A stretch of DNA of 64,000 nt from Craspedostauros australis (GCA_026770025.1 JAMXDE010000011.1:1240001-1304000), one strand, 5' to 3'. Numbered from the stretch's first letter, positions 11,876-23,504 are shown. Made by a program: numbers and translations. Notes: generated from the sequence alone by a model not told the origin.

Positions 11876-14157
11876 ATGAGCAACACCCACAACTACTCGA
11901 GCAACCTCGTGCATCAGTTGTCCCGTCAGCACGGGTACGGGACTCACCGTTTCGGCCGAAACCACAACCAACAGCACCAGCAGCGACAGCAACAGCAAAA
12001 CAACCAGAACCTGTTCGCTGTTGGTGGCAACAATGGCCATAGTTTCGCCAGACAAGCAACAACCCAGCTCTTCCCTGACTCACTCCAGACACAACAACAA
12101 CAGCGACAGCAACAGCTGCAGTTGGCGAACAACCCAGGTACCATCAACCACAGTAACAGCAGCAGCAGCAACAACAACAACAACAACAACAGCAATAGCA
12201 ACTCCACCATGAACAGCAACGCCACCACCGCCAAAACGTCCAAGAAAAAGGGCTCGAAGGGCGGCAAGAAGAAGGGGCAAGACACTGCCCCCATCTTCCT
12301 CAGGAGTAAGTCATGTCGTCAAGCAGTGTGTGCACGGTTATATGCTGGTCTTTCTTCTTGCCTGCTTGTTGACCTGCTTGTTGACCTGCTGATCTGCTGA
12401 CCTACTGGCTTGTTGGGTGTGACGATGACAGCAGCGGTGACGATGACGGCGGCAACGATGCAAACAATTGAGATTGGACCGGTCGCCACGTTGGCTGCTA
12501 CGGGTTCGACTCGTGGCGATGCAACAACGTGCGACCCAGCCCCCCAAAACGCCGGTTGACACCCGCCTTCCTTGGCCAGCGAAAGGTGTCAGGCCATCAA
12601 CACCAACGAATGGCAACCTGCCCGGTGCTCGCACGTCGCACCGTGCTTCGCTTTGAGATGCACCATACCACGCTCACATCAACTGACTAACCCATTTCTT
12701 GTTTATCCCCGCAATTCGTGCCGTACCCCCACCTCCACCCCACAAATGATGATGCAGAGACATACCACATGATCGATACTTGCGATACCGCCATCGCGAC
12801 ATGGAACGAGGATGGCTTGAGCTTCGTGGTGAAGGATCCCGAGAAGTTCGCCGCAGAGACCATCCCGCAGTTCTTCAAGCACAACAACTTCTCATCCTTC
12901 GTCCGACAGCTCAACTTCTACGGTTTCCGCAAGATAAAGTCGGACCCGCTCCGCATCCGCGATGCGATCAACGATGTCGAGTCCAAGTACTGGAAGTTCC
13001 GCCATGAGAAGTTCATCATGGGCCGTCCCGATCTCCTCACTGAAATCAAAAAGTCCAACCACAACGAGTCAGCAGACAAGCAGGAGGTCGAAGCGCTCAA
13101 GCGCGAAGTGAAGCAGCTCAAGGAAAAGCTCTCCTCCGTCACCGATCAGATGCAGAAGATCAGCGGCATGGTGCAGAACGTCATCAAGACGCAACAGCTC
13201 AACCAGGCTCGCAACGCAGCATACCCCTCACCTGTCAATGAGAAGCAAAGCAAGAAGAGGCGGATGTCGAATTCGAGCGTTTTCACTGTCGACTCCATCA
13301 ACAACTCTGCCCTTGCCGACCGCATCACATCGTCAGGCGCGTGGCCAGATTCCATGGAGACCGATGCCGATCGCACCGTGGCCGTCACTGTCACTGAGAA
13401 CAAGCCAACTGCTGATGCCACGGTCGCCGCCACCCGATTGATCCGTCCCATGCAAGTCCAATCGAACAACCCGGCATTTCCCAATGTCGACAAACCAATG
13501 CCCGATCCTCTCAACAACATGCCAATCATCGACGCACCCGCGGAAGCCGTTGCCTCTGTGCTCAGGGAGAAGGACTCCAATGCAGGCGTCTCCTTCCCAT
13601 CGCCTTTGAACAAGGCACCGCGATTCGACTCCCTCGGCTCCTTCACCTCCACCGATGAAGACATCTTGGCTTCTCTTTTCGCACTGGAGGACAACGAGAA
13701 GGACAGCCACAAGGTCATCCTCGACAACAGCGACGGCAATATGTCGCCCGAGTCAGCCTTGTCCATGGGCATGGGTGCGGGCGCTGTTCTCAACCCAGAA
13801 AGCAGAATGTCAACAAACTCAACTTCCTCCGTGGATCCAGCGCTCATGCACAAAATCCAGCAGTCGTTGACCTGCTTGCCGCCCCACCTGCAGAGGCTGT
13901 TCGTCGAGAGGCTCGTCGCCGTGACCACCAACCCAGAACTTTTCCAACGACAGGTGGAGGCTGTGACCGCGCTGGCCACATCTGCGGTCACGGAGGCCAA
14001 GCGCCGTGTCGAAACCAACTTCCCCGATGCCAACCGCACCGAGGAGAAGACGAACGAACAGGCCGTCCATCTGGCGACTTCTGTTCTCGCCGCCTTCCTC
14101 AACAGGTACAGGCCAGCAGAAGCATCGCAGGGTCAACCATCGCAGCAGCAGCCATAA
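11876..14157 (+). CDS. Heat-shock-factor-type transcription factor, two exons
   Basis: Exons 11876-12305 and 12758-14157 (phase 1) give about 609 residues. The join falls inside the DNA-binding domain and restores its start: PIFLR | KTYHMID, matching the canonical HSF FLRKTY core. The domain continues through [13 protein letters not shown] and [20 protein letters not shown], which carries the recognition helix. Upstream, residues 1-143 are Gln/Asn-rich with a Lys-rich stretch ([12 protein letters not shown]) that may be a nuclear localisation signal. After the domain comes a short coiled coil ([15 protein letters not shown]), the usual trimerisation region. Near the middle of the rest, [11 protein letters not shown] resembles an acidic-aromatic AHA activation motif. 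HSF families are expanded in diatoms, so stress specificity of this copy is not implied. The intron uses GTAAGT and GCAG. Confidence 0.92.
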
Positions 14158-15238
14158 ACGCAGCCACACCGTAGGCGCAAACCAAGCAACAATTTTGATA
14201 CAGTGGAACGGCAATCAGGCAGCGATTGAGAGACAGCGCGCGATGCAAACAAAGAGAACAAGATGAAGCAGACAAACAAACCATGTGGGGTGACAGATTC
14301 GCACGACGCAAGCGCGCACCAGCAACGACAGCCACAATAGCCCCGCTGCTTGCGGATTATTCCATACCTTCGCGAATCAGAGAGGGGATGGAGCTTGCTT
14401 CGGTGAGAGTCACAGGAGACGCAGCAGCAACTTCGGCAACTTGCTGGTAACCCTTGCGCCGCGGTGATCGGAAGGAGCCGATACTGCGAGCACGCACACA
14501 CACACGAAATGCCAAAAAGAAAAAGTACATATTCACATTCACACAGTAGATACACATTGCATTAACCAATCCTGTGCACTTCTGCCATCACCCTCTATCT
14601 GTATTGGGGCAATATCGCTCGCGGTAATAGAGATACTCGGATGTAGAGTAACGAATGACTGAAGTAGTGGAAGTCAGTGGCACGTCTCTGCACTGCAATA
14701 ATCTCTACTGGCATGGACAATCGTCATAGTCCTGTACCTCTCAACAAGTGTATGTTGGTGCGAGGAGGAGGGAGAGAAGGTGCTCAAATTTGGGTGTTGG
14801 TCAGCTATGCCCTTGAGGCCAACGTTCGCCGAGATTCCACGCTTCGACTTCAATTACACCAGAGGAACACAGGTTGAAAGCCATTCTGCGCAGGTGTGTT
14901 GGTTGAGGGTGGTGTTTCTTTTGTGACCTTCGCACTCGGACACACTCAGAACACAGCACAACAAAACGATCGAACCAAGAGGGAGGCCAGCCAGATACGG
15001 ACAGAGTAATCAGAGACAGCGGAAGAAGACGGCACGCCTCAGAAGCACGTCTGCGGACAGGCAAGGCGATCATATCACATTGAACCCCATTGCATCTCAT
15101 CGCATCTCATTGCATCCCATTGTGACCTATTTCACTCCATTGCATCTCAATTGAGAACGTGCTCCTTCAACACAGCGCATATCACAGATACGCGGTACCC
15201 GTACAAGCAGAGGAGAGGATCCAAGTCACAGAGCAATC
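14158..15238. other. Intergenic region with CATTGCATCTC tandem sequence
   Basis: No gene supported. At about 15083-15152 there is a degenerate tandem repeat of CATTGCATC/CATCGCATC units immediately upstream of the plastid-protein ATG, plus a short CA run at about 14496-14508. It probably holds the HSF 3' UTR and the next gene's promoter. Confidence 0.45.
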
Positions 15239-16252
15239 ATGATAGCGCGAGTGATGGTGCAATCTTGCCTCCTTCTGCTTGCTGCATGCCTCTCTTCGCA
15301 TGCATTCCAGGCACCTTCTCCTGTGTTCAGCACTGTGGGCAAGGCAGGAACCTTCACGGAGGTGACATGGCGGAAGCCAACTGGGCACGTCAACCGCCCT
15401 TTTGGCGGTCTTGACGATGTCACGAAAACGGCCGGTCCAGCGAGGGCAATTACGACGCCAGCAGCAGCGTCCAGAAGCCTCCTTCTCGCAAGCAACGGCG
15501 ACAGCAACGACGATGAGCAGAATCCCATATTCAATTTTTCTTCTGCTTCCTCGGAATCATCGGCACAGTCAGCACAGAACGCTGGCAACGAAACGACGAC
15601 GACGACGACGACGACCGGAACACAGGCACCCCGATCGTCTCTGTGGCAATCCCTCGATGACTTCGGCGCATCCTTCAAGGCGAGAGCCGAGAAGGCATCG
15701 TTGGATGCATTCAACCAGAAGAAAACAGCCAAGACCTTCCTGTACAACCTCAAATCGAGCTTGTACTACTTCGTCTTCATTCTCTACCGTGCCTACCGCG
15801 GATTCTTCGTCTTGCTGCCGGAGGTCTTTCGTCAGGTCTACCAGAAGCTGGAAGCCACGATGGACGACTACAATGCGGCTCTTTTGCAGGATCCAGATGG
15901 CGCGGTCTCGAGCGGCGATGATAAGAAGGCCGTCACCAAGATGATCGTTGCCAATGGTGATGCGGTTGTGAACAATGGCGACGATTCTGTTGGGGACGGC
16001 GATAGCATGGACGCAGCACCACCACGATGGCGAACCAAGGCAACCGTCTCCGTCCTCGCGACGGTCGTGACCGCGAGTTACGTTGTCGGTGGCGCGATGC
16101 GCGTTGCGAATATGTTCTTCAAGACGATCACCAAGAGGGAGACATCCTTGCAAGGATCCTTCGAGGCCGCAGTCGGGGAAGTGGACAAGAACGAGGATCG
16201 CATCAAGAAGCTATCTCAAAGGAATGCCCAAAGCGACGGCGGCGCAAACTGA
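15239..16252 (+). CDS. Predicted plastid membrane protein of unknown function
   Basis: A 337-residue single-exon protein. It starts with a hydrophobic signal peptide ending SSHAFQAPS, where Phe sits at the +1 position of the predicted cleavage site. That is the ASAFAP-type bipartite presequence for secondary plastids. A long disordered Ser/Thr/Asn-rich region with a poly-Thr run follows, then a hydrophobic segment (LYYFVFILYRAYRGFFVLL), an acidic linker, and a second membrane helix (VSVLATVVTASYVVGGAM). The C-terminus is polar. No enzymatic motif is visible. I infer a plastid membrane protein with two spans. ATG 15239 is the first in frame and the signal peptide begins there directly. Confidence 0.75.
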   Translation: MIARVMVQSCLLLLAACLSSHAFQAPSPVFSTVGKAGTFTEVTWRKPTGHVNRPFGGLDDVTKTAGPARAITTPAAASRSLLLASNGDSNDDEQNPIFNFSSASSESSAQSAQNAGNETTTTTTTTGTQAPRSSLWQSLDDFGASFKARAEKASLDAFNQKKTAKTFLYNLKSSLYYFVFILYRAYRGFFVLLPEVFRQVYQKLEATMDDYNAALLQDPDGAVSSGDDKKAVTKMIVANGDAVVNNGDDSVGDGDSMDAAPPRWRTKATVSVLATVVTASYVVGGAMRVANMFFKTITKRETSLQGSFEAAVGEVDKNEDRIKKLSQRNAQSDGGAN

Positions 16253-16670
16253 GCTCGTTTGAAGGATCTATTCGTTGCTTGGTGGATGAAGTGCGGTGAA
16301 ATGATATTGCGTGGCATGCAATACAATGCAATGTAACGCTATGGGTATCAGTGTTAGGCAGTCCTATCGAACCTTCAAGCACTGCGGATGGCAAGGCGTG
16401 TGTCATCTGGAATGCTTCCGCTCGTAGTCTCTCCAGAGAGAGAGAGAGAGTCAAGTACGTATTCTGGTAGATAGTTTATTAAGTGTAGACGTCAACGGCA
16501 ATTTCTGTAGCGTAATCGCCGCCATACAAGGACAACTATTTGCACGCTTGCGTAACAGCTGCCTTAGCTTCCTTTTTGGTTAGAAACGCTGCTCTGTCGA
16601 TGGCCTCGAGCCCTATCTCCAGCACCAATGCCTGCCGCCGCATCACATCCTTGTAAACACGAAGCATCCA
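16253..16670. other. Convergent intergenic region
   Basis: About 420 bases between converging plastid-protein genes, with no coding signal. It contains a short GA repeat at about 16435-16450 and both 3' UTRs. Confidence 0.45.
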
Positions 16671-17679
16671 TCAAATCACCATGCTCGGATCCATCGCCGC
16701 GATGTTCAGATACACCAGCAACCCGATCTGTCCCAGAAACACAAGGGACAGCACCACTATCGAAACCGTCGACAGTCCCTTATTTTCCTCCCGCGCATCG
16801 TCACGTCCAATGTCGTACTCGCGTCCCAAATATCGCTGCGAGATCTGCTTGGCCTCTTTCTCGGCTTCACGATTCCCACCCACGGGCGGAACGATGCGCA
16901 CGATGCCCGGAATCAAGGTCCGCAGCTGTTCCTCTTTTTGCATGGCATCTTCGAACTCTTTCAAGCACTCCGCAATTTCCTCGGCAGAAACGTCGCCCGT
17001 GACTTCCAACGCCTTGGCCTGCTTCAATCGTTGCGTCGCGGCTTTGCGTCGTTGGATGGCCTCCTCGACGAGCCGTGTGCGGAAGAACAGGAAGGAAAAG
17101 ATGATGGCGATCAACACGAAACTGCCGAGCGCCGGCACGTTGAGGATCGGTTCGAATGTTTGGGTCGTTGTCGTCGTTGCCGCTGTTGCGACTGCTGGTG
17201 CGAATCAAGTGGTACCATAGGAAATAATGCCCGATAGTCATGAGCAGACGTTCATGAACGAGATGGGGGTATATACGAGAGAATGAAAAACATGGAGAGC
17301 ATGAAGGAGAGAAGGTGTGAATGGATGAAAGATGATGTCAAAGGCGCATGGTGGCGCTCCTCTCAAATCTCATTTGCTCTCGTTGCGCAACATCGCAAGT
17401 GTATGGCACAACTTGACGAATAATGAAAAGCGTGGGGGTGCCTTTGCCTTGAGAATGTGTGAACGTACCTCCTGGATCGACGGAATATGCCTGGGATGCT
17501 GACACGAGATGGGTGCCAAAAGAAGTGATCTGCGATTCCATGCTGTCACCATTCATCGCGAAGAGCGACCGAAAGGGTGATGCAGAAGATGGCACGAGGT
17601 CAGCCTTGCTCAGTCGGCTTCCGACATGACCCTGAAAGTGCGAGACGAAGCACGCGTGTTGCTGTATTCTGCGGACCAT
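16671..17679 (-). CDS. Conserved-looking two-pass membrane protein, two exons, probably plastid
   Basis: Exon 1 is 17679-17469 and exon 2 is 17191-16671, joined in phase 1, giving about 243 residues. The intron starts GTACG. The acceptor is a tandem CAGCAG, so the join may shift by one codon (exon 2 at 17194 or 17191). Exon 1 ends AYSVDPG; exon 2 begins Thr-rich and enters QTFEPILNVPALGSFV, where the first membrane helix starts (FVLIAIIFSFLFF). A charged coiled stretch (residues about 100-190) follows, then a second helix (VSIVVLSLVFLGQIGLLVYL) close to the C-terminus. The FEPILNVPALGSF run looks strongly conserved, like algal/plant thylakoid or envelope proteins, but I cannot name the family. 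The long open frame upstream of ATG 17679 is low complexity, so that ATG was preferred. Confidence 0.68.
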
Positions 17680-18368
17680 GGTGACGGTGGCTTGTTGGAA
17701 TAGAGCACTCAAATAGCAGAAGTCTTCACTGAAGGTGTTGTCTCTGTATTCGCACGTGTACGTATGGTGCGGATGCTGCAGATGGTGCGGAGACTGCGTA
17801 TGCTGTGGTTTCGCCTGTGTTTGTGGTCGTGCCATCCCAAAGTGTGCGGCAGAATGATGGAGGCGATCTTTTGTGTTGATGGGTTCGGTTGTTTCTTGGT
17901 GGATGACGTTGTCGTTGATTCTTTGCGCTGCGCAAGCAACCGTTATTTGCACGTTGAATGCGTTTGATTTTGAAAATGCCCTCGAGTTTGCTCTCCTCTG
18001 CACAGAATGAACAAGCAACATGCAGACCAATTGCTATCGATGGTCGTGCCCGCGGTGATGCTGCCCCCTCAAGTTATCCTCTCTGTGTAGACACGAAGGA
18101 TGCGGACGCTAACGCTGGCAATGAAACGGAAGTAGCGACAATGTCCAAGTCTATTGTACGCGGGAAATTTTGGACATCAAGCATCACGGAGGAAATAAGG
18201 AGTAGAACGTTGTTCCATCGGACTCTTTGATGGATTCTTCGATGGAGTCTTCATGTGCTTTTGCAGAGCGCCAAGCGCGAATCAGAGTACGAGTGATCTG
18301 CGTACTCTCCTCATCGAGGCTATCGTCTGGAACACGTCCAGCAATACTGTCGCCAGCGACAATCCGGA
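17680..18368. other. Intergenic region between two minus-strand plastid genes
   Basis: About 690 bases. Minus-strand frames are His/Gln/Thr-rich and look non-coding. It should hold the promoter of the 17679 gene and the 3' UTR of the 18983 gene. Confidence 0.4.
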
Positions 18369-18983
18369 TCACTTCTTCGTCATCCGGATCTTGCCGCCCA
18401 CCATCTTGAGGGCAGGGGCGCCGCGGATGAGCGCCGACCGAGCGAACTTGGTCTCGCACTGCGGACAACACCATTCGTAAGCCTCCGATGCGATGCCCGA
18501 CCCCCGTTGCGTCTCCAGCACTCCCGCGCAGTCTTCCGAGATGCGGTCGATGAAGCATTTGACGAGGTTGCTCTTGGTACCGTTCTTCTTCTTGTAACGG
18601 AATAACCGCAGGCCGCATTTGGCGCAATTGACGCTGACGGTCTGAAAGCTTTCGATGGCATTGCCGGACTTTGGTTTGGCGAGAAGGCAGACGCGCGGAG
18701 ACGATCGCAAGGTCCGGCGCACGTCAAGTCTGTGCTGGGAGGTGTTGCGATTCCGCATCGCGAATGGGAAACCGTCACGGCTGCTAGATGTTGCGAATCC
18801 ATCGGCTGTGCCGGCAATATGCACTGCACGCGGTGCGTACCGCGGCTCAAATGCATAGCACACGGACCTCGAAAGCGACGACGATGAACGCAACGACTGC
18901 GGCGAGGCACTCGGCGAACGCGCCGCGAGCAAAGCCGCCGTCTGCAGCAACATCACCAACTTCGGGGTGCTTGGTAACCTCAT
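18369..18983 (-). CDS. Predicted plastid zinc-ribbon protein
   Basis: A 204-residue protein from ATG 18983. The N-terminus is hydrophobic (LVMLLQTAALLAA) followed by CYAFEPRY, an ASAFAP-like cleavage motif, so plastid import is inferred. The mature part holds CAKCGLRLFRYKKKNGTKS, then VKCFIDRI, and later CCPQCETKFARSALIRG, ending GGKIRMTKK. Two Cys pairs about 60 residues apart make a zinc ribbon. The KKKNGTKSNLVKC and IRMTKK stretches look highly conserved, as in small algal and plant plastid proteins of unknown function. The open frame extends upstream of ATG 18983, but that extension is Cys/Ser-rich noise. The Lys-rich zinc module suggests nucleic-acid binding, which is inference only. Confidence 0.78.
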   Translation of the reverse strand: MRLPSTPKLVMLLQTAALLAARSPSASPQSLRSSSSLSRSVCYAFEPRYAPRAVHIAGTADGFATSSSRDGFPFAMRNRNTSQHRLDVRRTLRSSPRVCLLAKPKSGNAIESFQTVSVNCAKCGLRLFRYKKKNGTKSNLVKCFIDRISEDCAGVLETQRGSGIASEAYEWCCPQCETKFARSALIRGAPALKMVGGKIRMTKK

Positions 18984-19806
18984 TCTCGCAATGTTGGTAC
19001 CGTCGGTTGTTCTGTTCTCTGCTATGCCATGCTCTGCGATGCTTCTCTTCGATCTACACTTGAAATATATACACCGCCGGAGCAGAGTTTGGAGCAAGCA
19101 CGAGTACGAGGACCAACACGACGACGCTCTTGGTGATGGTCCGGTTGTGCCGAGGTCGTGGCAACGCTGATGGCTCCGCGATGAGAACTTGTGCGATACC
19201 AAGATCGTGTTGCGTGGTTGCGTTTCTCGGCATGATTGACTGATTCGACTCAATTCCGCAAAATCTGGTCGAATGTCAAAATGAAGAATTCCAAAGAAGG
19301 ACACACTCGTACCGCACGACACAAAACACAAAACCACACAAACACACAACACACAGACGAAATCGGAGCAAGCACGAAAGATCAGGACAAGGTTGACACG
19401 TGTGCAGATGCCACCATTCCACACATTCCAACAAGGCAACACAAATCTTGTGCGTGAAGGATACGACTACAGATCCCTCTCTCTCTCTCTCTCTCTACTC
19501 CACTCGAAGTTCGTCTACTGTGGAGTATCAGATCTCCATCTCTTGGATCGTTGCATCTGCCAAAGTGCGGAAGCCACAGGAGCGACAGCATCAGAAACGA
19601 CGGTAGTTGTCGACCAGAGCATTGTCAAAGACAGTTGGGGGAAAGAAGCATTGAGAAGCGACAGAATTCCATCCATTCCCGTCCAAGTCTATGCTATACC
19701 CGATTCATCATCAGAGCACGAGTTGCCCACAGCAGTCAAGGCCAGCAGCAACGCAAGCAACAACGGCAACGGCAACACGAACAACAGCAGAAAGGACAGA
19801 ACAAAG
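18984..19806. promoter_or_regulatory. Divergent intergenic region with (CT)n tract
   Basis: Promoter and leader region between the minus-strand zinc-ribbon gene and the E3-ligase gene. A CT repeat of about 20 bases lies near 19475-19497. The E3 frame is open from 19393, with an ATG at 19408, but the peptide there encodes the CT repeat (SLSLSLS) and looks like untranslated leader. Confidence 0.45.
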
Positions 19807-22800
19807 ATGATGCCTCCATCAGACTCAGCGGCGGGTTGGCGAAGCACTCCAAACGCCAATGGCAACGGCAACAACAACAACAACAACAACAACGCTGAAA
19901 ATGGCAATGGAAATGCAGATGGAGGCAATGGTGGGCGGATCACCAACCAGGGAAGCCAGCGACAGCAACAGCAACAACCGCTGCAACAACAACAGATGAA
20001 TTGGTCAGAACGCGAGCAACGGCAGCGGTCTGTGCGTTTCATGATGATGTTCCTCCTCATGCTGCTATTGATGGATGGCGAGGAGGATGGCGCGAGGAGA
20101 CCGAGGATGCTGCGCAAGCGTAATCCACCTCTACCCAAGCTCATGAACCACACCACGTACAAGGACCGCCGCGCTATCGATGAGAGGATATTCAGCATCG
20201 TCACGTCAACGCAGCGGTACGGCGATCTGGTGGCAAAGAATGGAAACACTGATCATGACCTGCAGACGCGGGACTGGGCGCAGCAAAGCCTGATCATCCA
20301 GGAGGATGGCGTTGCACAGCTGCCAACAGATCTCGCCGATCCCAAAGCTGCCAAAAAGAGAAAGAATGGAGATGCCGAAAGCGAGAACGAGACAGAGCAG
20401 AACAAGAAGAAGGTGCATCACTATCCCTGGAATGCCACTGGCTTGTACCGCGGTGATTGGGTCATCACCCACAACGTCATCGACATGGCCGGCACGCCAT
20501 CGCCCAGCGCCAAGCAGGAGGGATCTGCAGTTCCAGGCGCGGCATCGCAGGCGCAGACGCAATCTCAGCAGCAATCCATGCCACCGGCTGCGTCAACATT
20601 GTCACAAACCAACAAAGTGGTCACACCACGCGACGTCGAGTCGATAGCAACCTCCTTGCTCGCCGAACGGAATCAGAAATTTGGTATTCTGCTTCTTCCG
20701 GATGGCATGGAGATGGCTATGCCCAATGCCACGGCCGCGTCAAACCACCAACAGCCTGGTGCGAAGTCGCAACAATCGTGGCCAAGGCAAGAGCAGTCAC
20801 TGTTGTTGGGATCCAAGAGATCCAAATCGAAATCCGATCCGAAGCGGGAACCAAACCACAAGGTGACGCTGACGAAGGATTCTGGCAAGATCGCCTTCCA
20901 ATTGAGTGCCCGTGCAGTGCCAGGCATGGAGGAAATCAGCCTCGTCGATGGATACATAAAGCTCTATGACTCCACCACCAGCGGCTACTCGACCAGCCGG
21001 GATCTCCTCCTCCCAACCACCGGTATTCTCATCCACTCCGTCGGGCAGCTTTCGTTGGTCGCCAACGCAAAGTCCAATCGCACTGTCTTTGCGATGACAT
21101 CCCATGATGACCCCTCGCTTGCGCAACGGCGCCGATTGCTTGATGCAGAGATCTCGAGCATCCTCAACAACGAGCATGATTGCCAATTCCCAAATGCCGC
21201 TGCTTGCAAAAGCTATGTAAACTCAGAACGGTTCGAACAGGTGCGCACAATGGTCCTCGACGAGCTAGCCTTACCGCCCACGCGTCCTGACGAACGAAGC
21301 ATGATCGGACTGCACGCAAAAGGCGCAGAAGGAGCGGCAGCAGCTGATGTGCCTCAGCAACATTCACATAGGCGGCTGTTAGATGCCGAGACGGAAGGTG
21401 TTTCAGAAGTCTCTGATCGTGTTTCCGAGACTACAACTCTCCCCAACGATGAACAGCAACAAGCCACATCCAGCAGGACTGACGACAAATCAGACACTGT
21501 CTTCGCCTTCCCGTACATCCCGGAAGACCCGCAGAGTCCCTTGCAGCGTGAAAGACCCCCTGCCAAGATGCCAACGCGCGAACAACAGCTCGAGATCAAC
21601 TCCGGCGACTGTGAGTTCGAAATCAATATGAACGTGGAAGATGTCGAGGTGGAGCTCGGAGGCTGGCGGAAACTAGTGATGCGGTATGCCAAGGAGATCA
21701 CGAATCTCAACCCAGTGATCGGTAAAAAGATCAGAGACTCGGTGGAGAAGAAGCAGAAGGAGAGGAGTAACAGCCAGCGCAGCAAGAAATCCTCGCCAAC
21801 GCCACCACGATCAAAGCAGAAGCATGATCAAGCTTCTCTTGCGGCGATGAACGGGACCATCATATCTCGCAACTGCGCTTTCGAGGTCTCTGTCAACGTC
21901 ACTGCCATTCGCACCGATTGGAGGCAGACCACCAACAAGGCCATGAACTACTCATTCTACATGATGCTGACATGCCTCGCGCAGATCTTCATCCTCTTCA
22001 GGCAATTGCTGCACACGCAGGCGCAATCGGCTGCAGCCAGAGTGTCGCTTCTGTGCATCGGCTGGCACACGGCGATCGATGCTCTGTACTGCCTGATCCA
22101 CATCTACCTCAGCCTCGCCATCACGCCAGCCCTGACCGCCTTCGCGAGCGTCGTCTTCTTCAAACTGGTGCTGTACTGCGGAATCGAGATGAGGTACATG
22201 GGGATCATCTTGCGCGCCAGGATTTCACGCAATAGCAGCATCACCAGCGAACAATTGCGCAAGCAGGTGGCGATGCTTCAACTGCGGTTCTACGTCGCCT
22301 TCGTTGGAATGATCCTGCTCTCCTTCTACGTGACTGAGTACTTCCGCGTGCTGTACGTGCTCGCATTGTACTCCTTCTGGGTCCCGCAGATCATCCGGAA
22401 CGTCATCACCGAGGCCAAGCGTCCCATACATCCATATTTCTTGTTTGGAATGAGCCTCACGCGATTGGTGGCGCCGACCTACATCCTCGCGATGCCAGAC
22501 ACTTTCCTCAAGGAGGTGTATCCTGAGAGCCCGCAATCGATCCTCATGGTGGAGTTGCTGGTTTTGTGGGTAGGCATCCAGACCGCCGTTCTGTACGGAC
22601 AAAGCCGGTACGGCGCTCGCTTCATGATCCCCGCACGTTTCCTGCCGCCCAAATTCGACTATAACCGACCGATTCCACCATCGCTGCTGCCTTCCGACAT
22701 GTCCGGATCGTCATCTTCGTCGTCATCGTCGTCGGCCATACCTACGACGCCATCGATGTCCTCCAGCGCGACTGGAACGACGACCAGAAATCGAAACAGA

Positions 22801-23073
22801 GGCAGGCAGCGCAACGGTGGCGAAGGAAGTACCATCGGGTCTAATTCCAAAGCCTCTCCGGGATCATCGTCGTCGTCAACATCGACGGCAACATCGTCGC
22901 TGAATAGTCCGTGCATCGAGTGCATCATCTGCTGCAACGGGATCGACGTGCAGAACCAAAGCGGTTACATGCTGGCACCTTGTGACCATATCTTCCACAA
23001 GGAATGCCTCACGAAATGGATGGACGTCAAGATGGAGTGCCCAGTTTGTCGTACCGCTCTACCCACGATATAA
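19807..23073 (+). CDS. Tul1/DSC1/FLY-type multipass RING E3 ubiquitin ligase
   Basis: About 1088 residues from the ATG pair at 19807; an earlier ATG at 19408 cannot be excluded. The N-terminus has an Asn/Gln-rich stretch and one hydrophobic helix (MMMFLLMLLLM). The lumenal half contains YPWNATGLYRGDWV, closely resembling the N-V/A-T-G-x-YRG-x-W motif of yeast Tul1 and plant FLYING SAUCER proteins. The second half has roughly seven membrane spans (for example SFYMMLTCLAQIFILF, YVAFVGMILLSFYV). After a Ser-rich linker, residues about 1036-1085 form a RING: CIECIICC, YMLAPCDHIFHKECLTKWMD, ECPVCR, ending LPTI. The YMLAPC...WMD.K.ECPVCR arrangement is typical of Tul1/DSC1. By family knowledge it acts in Golgi/endosomal membrane-protein quality control. 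Low-complexity inserts make it longer than the usual 750-850 residues. Confidence 0.88.
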   Translation: MMPPSDSAAGWRSTPNANGNGNNNNNNNNAENGNGNADGGNGGRITNQGSQRQQQQQPLQQQQMNWSEREQRQRSVRFMMMFLLMLLLMDGEEDGARRPRMLRKRNPPLPKLMNHTTYKDRRAIDERIFSIVTSTQRYGDLVAKNGNTDHDLQTRDWAQQSLIIQEDGVAQLPTDLADPKAAKKRKNGDAESENETEQNKKKVHHYPWNATGLYRGDWVITHNVIDMAGTPSPSAKQEGSAVPGAASQAQTQSQQQSMPPAASTLSQTNKVVTPRDVESIATSLLAERNQKFGILLLPDGMEMAMPNATAASNHQQPGAKSQQSWPRQEQSLLLGSKRSKSKSDPKREPNHKVTLTKDSGKIAFQLSARAVPGMEEISLVDGYIKLYDSTTSGYSTSRDLLLPTTGILIHSVGQLSLVANAKSNRTVFAMTSHDDPSLAQRRRLLDAEISSILNNEHDCQFPNAAACKSYVNSERFEQVRTMVLDELALPPTRPDERSMIGLHAKGAEGAAAADVPQQHSHRRLLDAETEGVSEVSDRVSETTTLPNDEQQQATSSRTDDKSDTVFAFPYIPEDPQSPLQRERPPAKMPTREQQLEINSGDCEFEINMNVEDVEVELGGWRKLVMRYAKEITNLNPVIGKKIRDSVEKKQKERSNSQRSKKSSPTPPRSKQKHDQASLAAMNGTIISRNCAFEVSVNVTAIRTDWRQTTNKAMNYSFYMMLTCLAQIFILFRQLLHTQAQSAAARVSLLCIGWHTAIDALYCLIHIYLSLAITPALTAFASVVFFKLVLYCGIEMRYMGIILRARISRNSSITSEQLRKQVAMLQLRFYVAFVGMILLSFYVTEYFRVLYVLALYSFWVPQIIRNVITEAKRPIHPYFLFGMSLTRLVAPTYILAMPDTFLKEVYPESPQSILMVELLVLWVGIQTAVLYGQSRYGARFMIPARFLPPKFDYNRPIPPSLLPSDMSGSSSSSSSSSAIPTTPSMSSSATGTTTRNRNRGRQRNGGEGSTIGSNSKASPGSSSSSTSTATSSLNSPCIECIICCNGIDVQNQSGYMLAPCDHIFHKECLTKWMDVKMECPVCRTALPTI

Positions 23074-23504
23074 GATAGCGAGCGAGTGTGATTACGCGTA
23101 CGAGTATGCGCACGGTATTGCCCTGCGTCGCATCGCGCCCGTAACACGCTCGTATCGTGGAGGGGGGATGCAGCCAACAAGGCACAATAGCACGATCAGC
23201 TCGACCTTTCATGTTGAAGGACGACGGAATAGCACAGCGCCACGCTCTGCCAACGTACTCATAAAGCATCGAGTCGAAGACTTCGAGCAAGTACGAGGCA
23301 GTCAGAGTGCTTGTACTCTGCTACCGTATACTCTATCATCTTTCACACTGGATACTCTATTTAGATACGAATCATACTCGTACCAGCTAGCATCAGGGCA
23401 GGCCACTGCCAAATTCGCTCACATTGCTTCAATTGTACACAGAGAATAGACACCGACGATGAACAACGATGAGCAACCGCGAGGCGCAGCCTCTACCGCG
23501 CTCT
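23074..23504. other. Convergent intergenic region rich in TACTC/GAGTA
   Basis: No coding signal. It carries many TACTC, GTACG and ATACTC words between 23090 and 23395, a motif type seen repeatedly in intergenic DNA of this window. Confidence 0.45.

Noticed and set aside
13146-14102. 318-codon minus-strand frame
   Set aside because: Antisense of the HSF second exon; Ser-rich with no domain.
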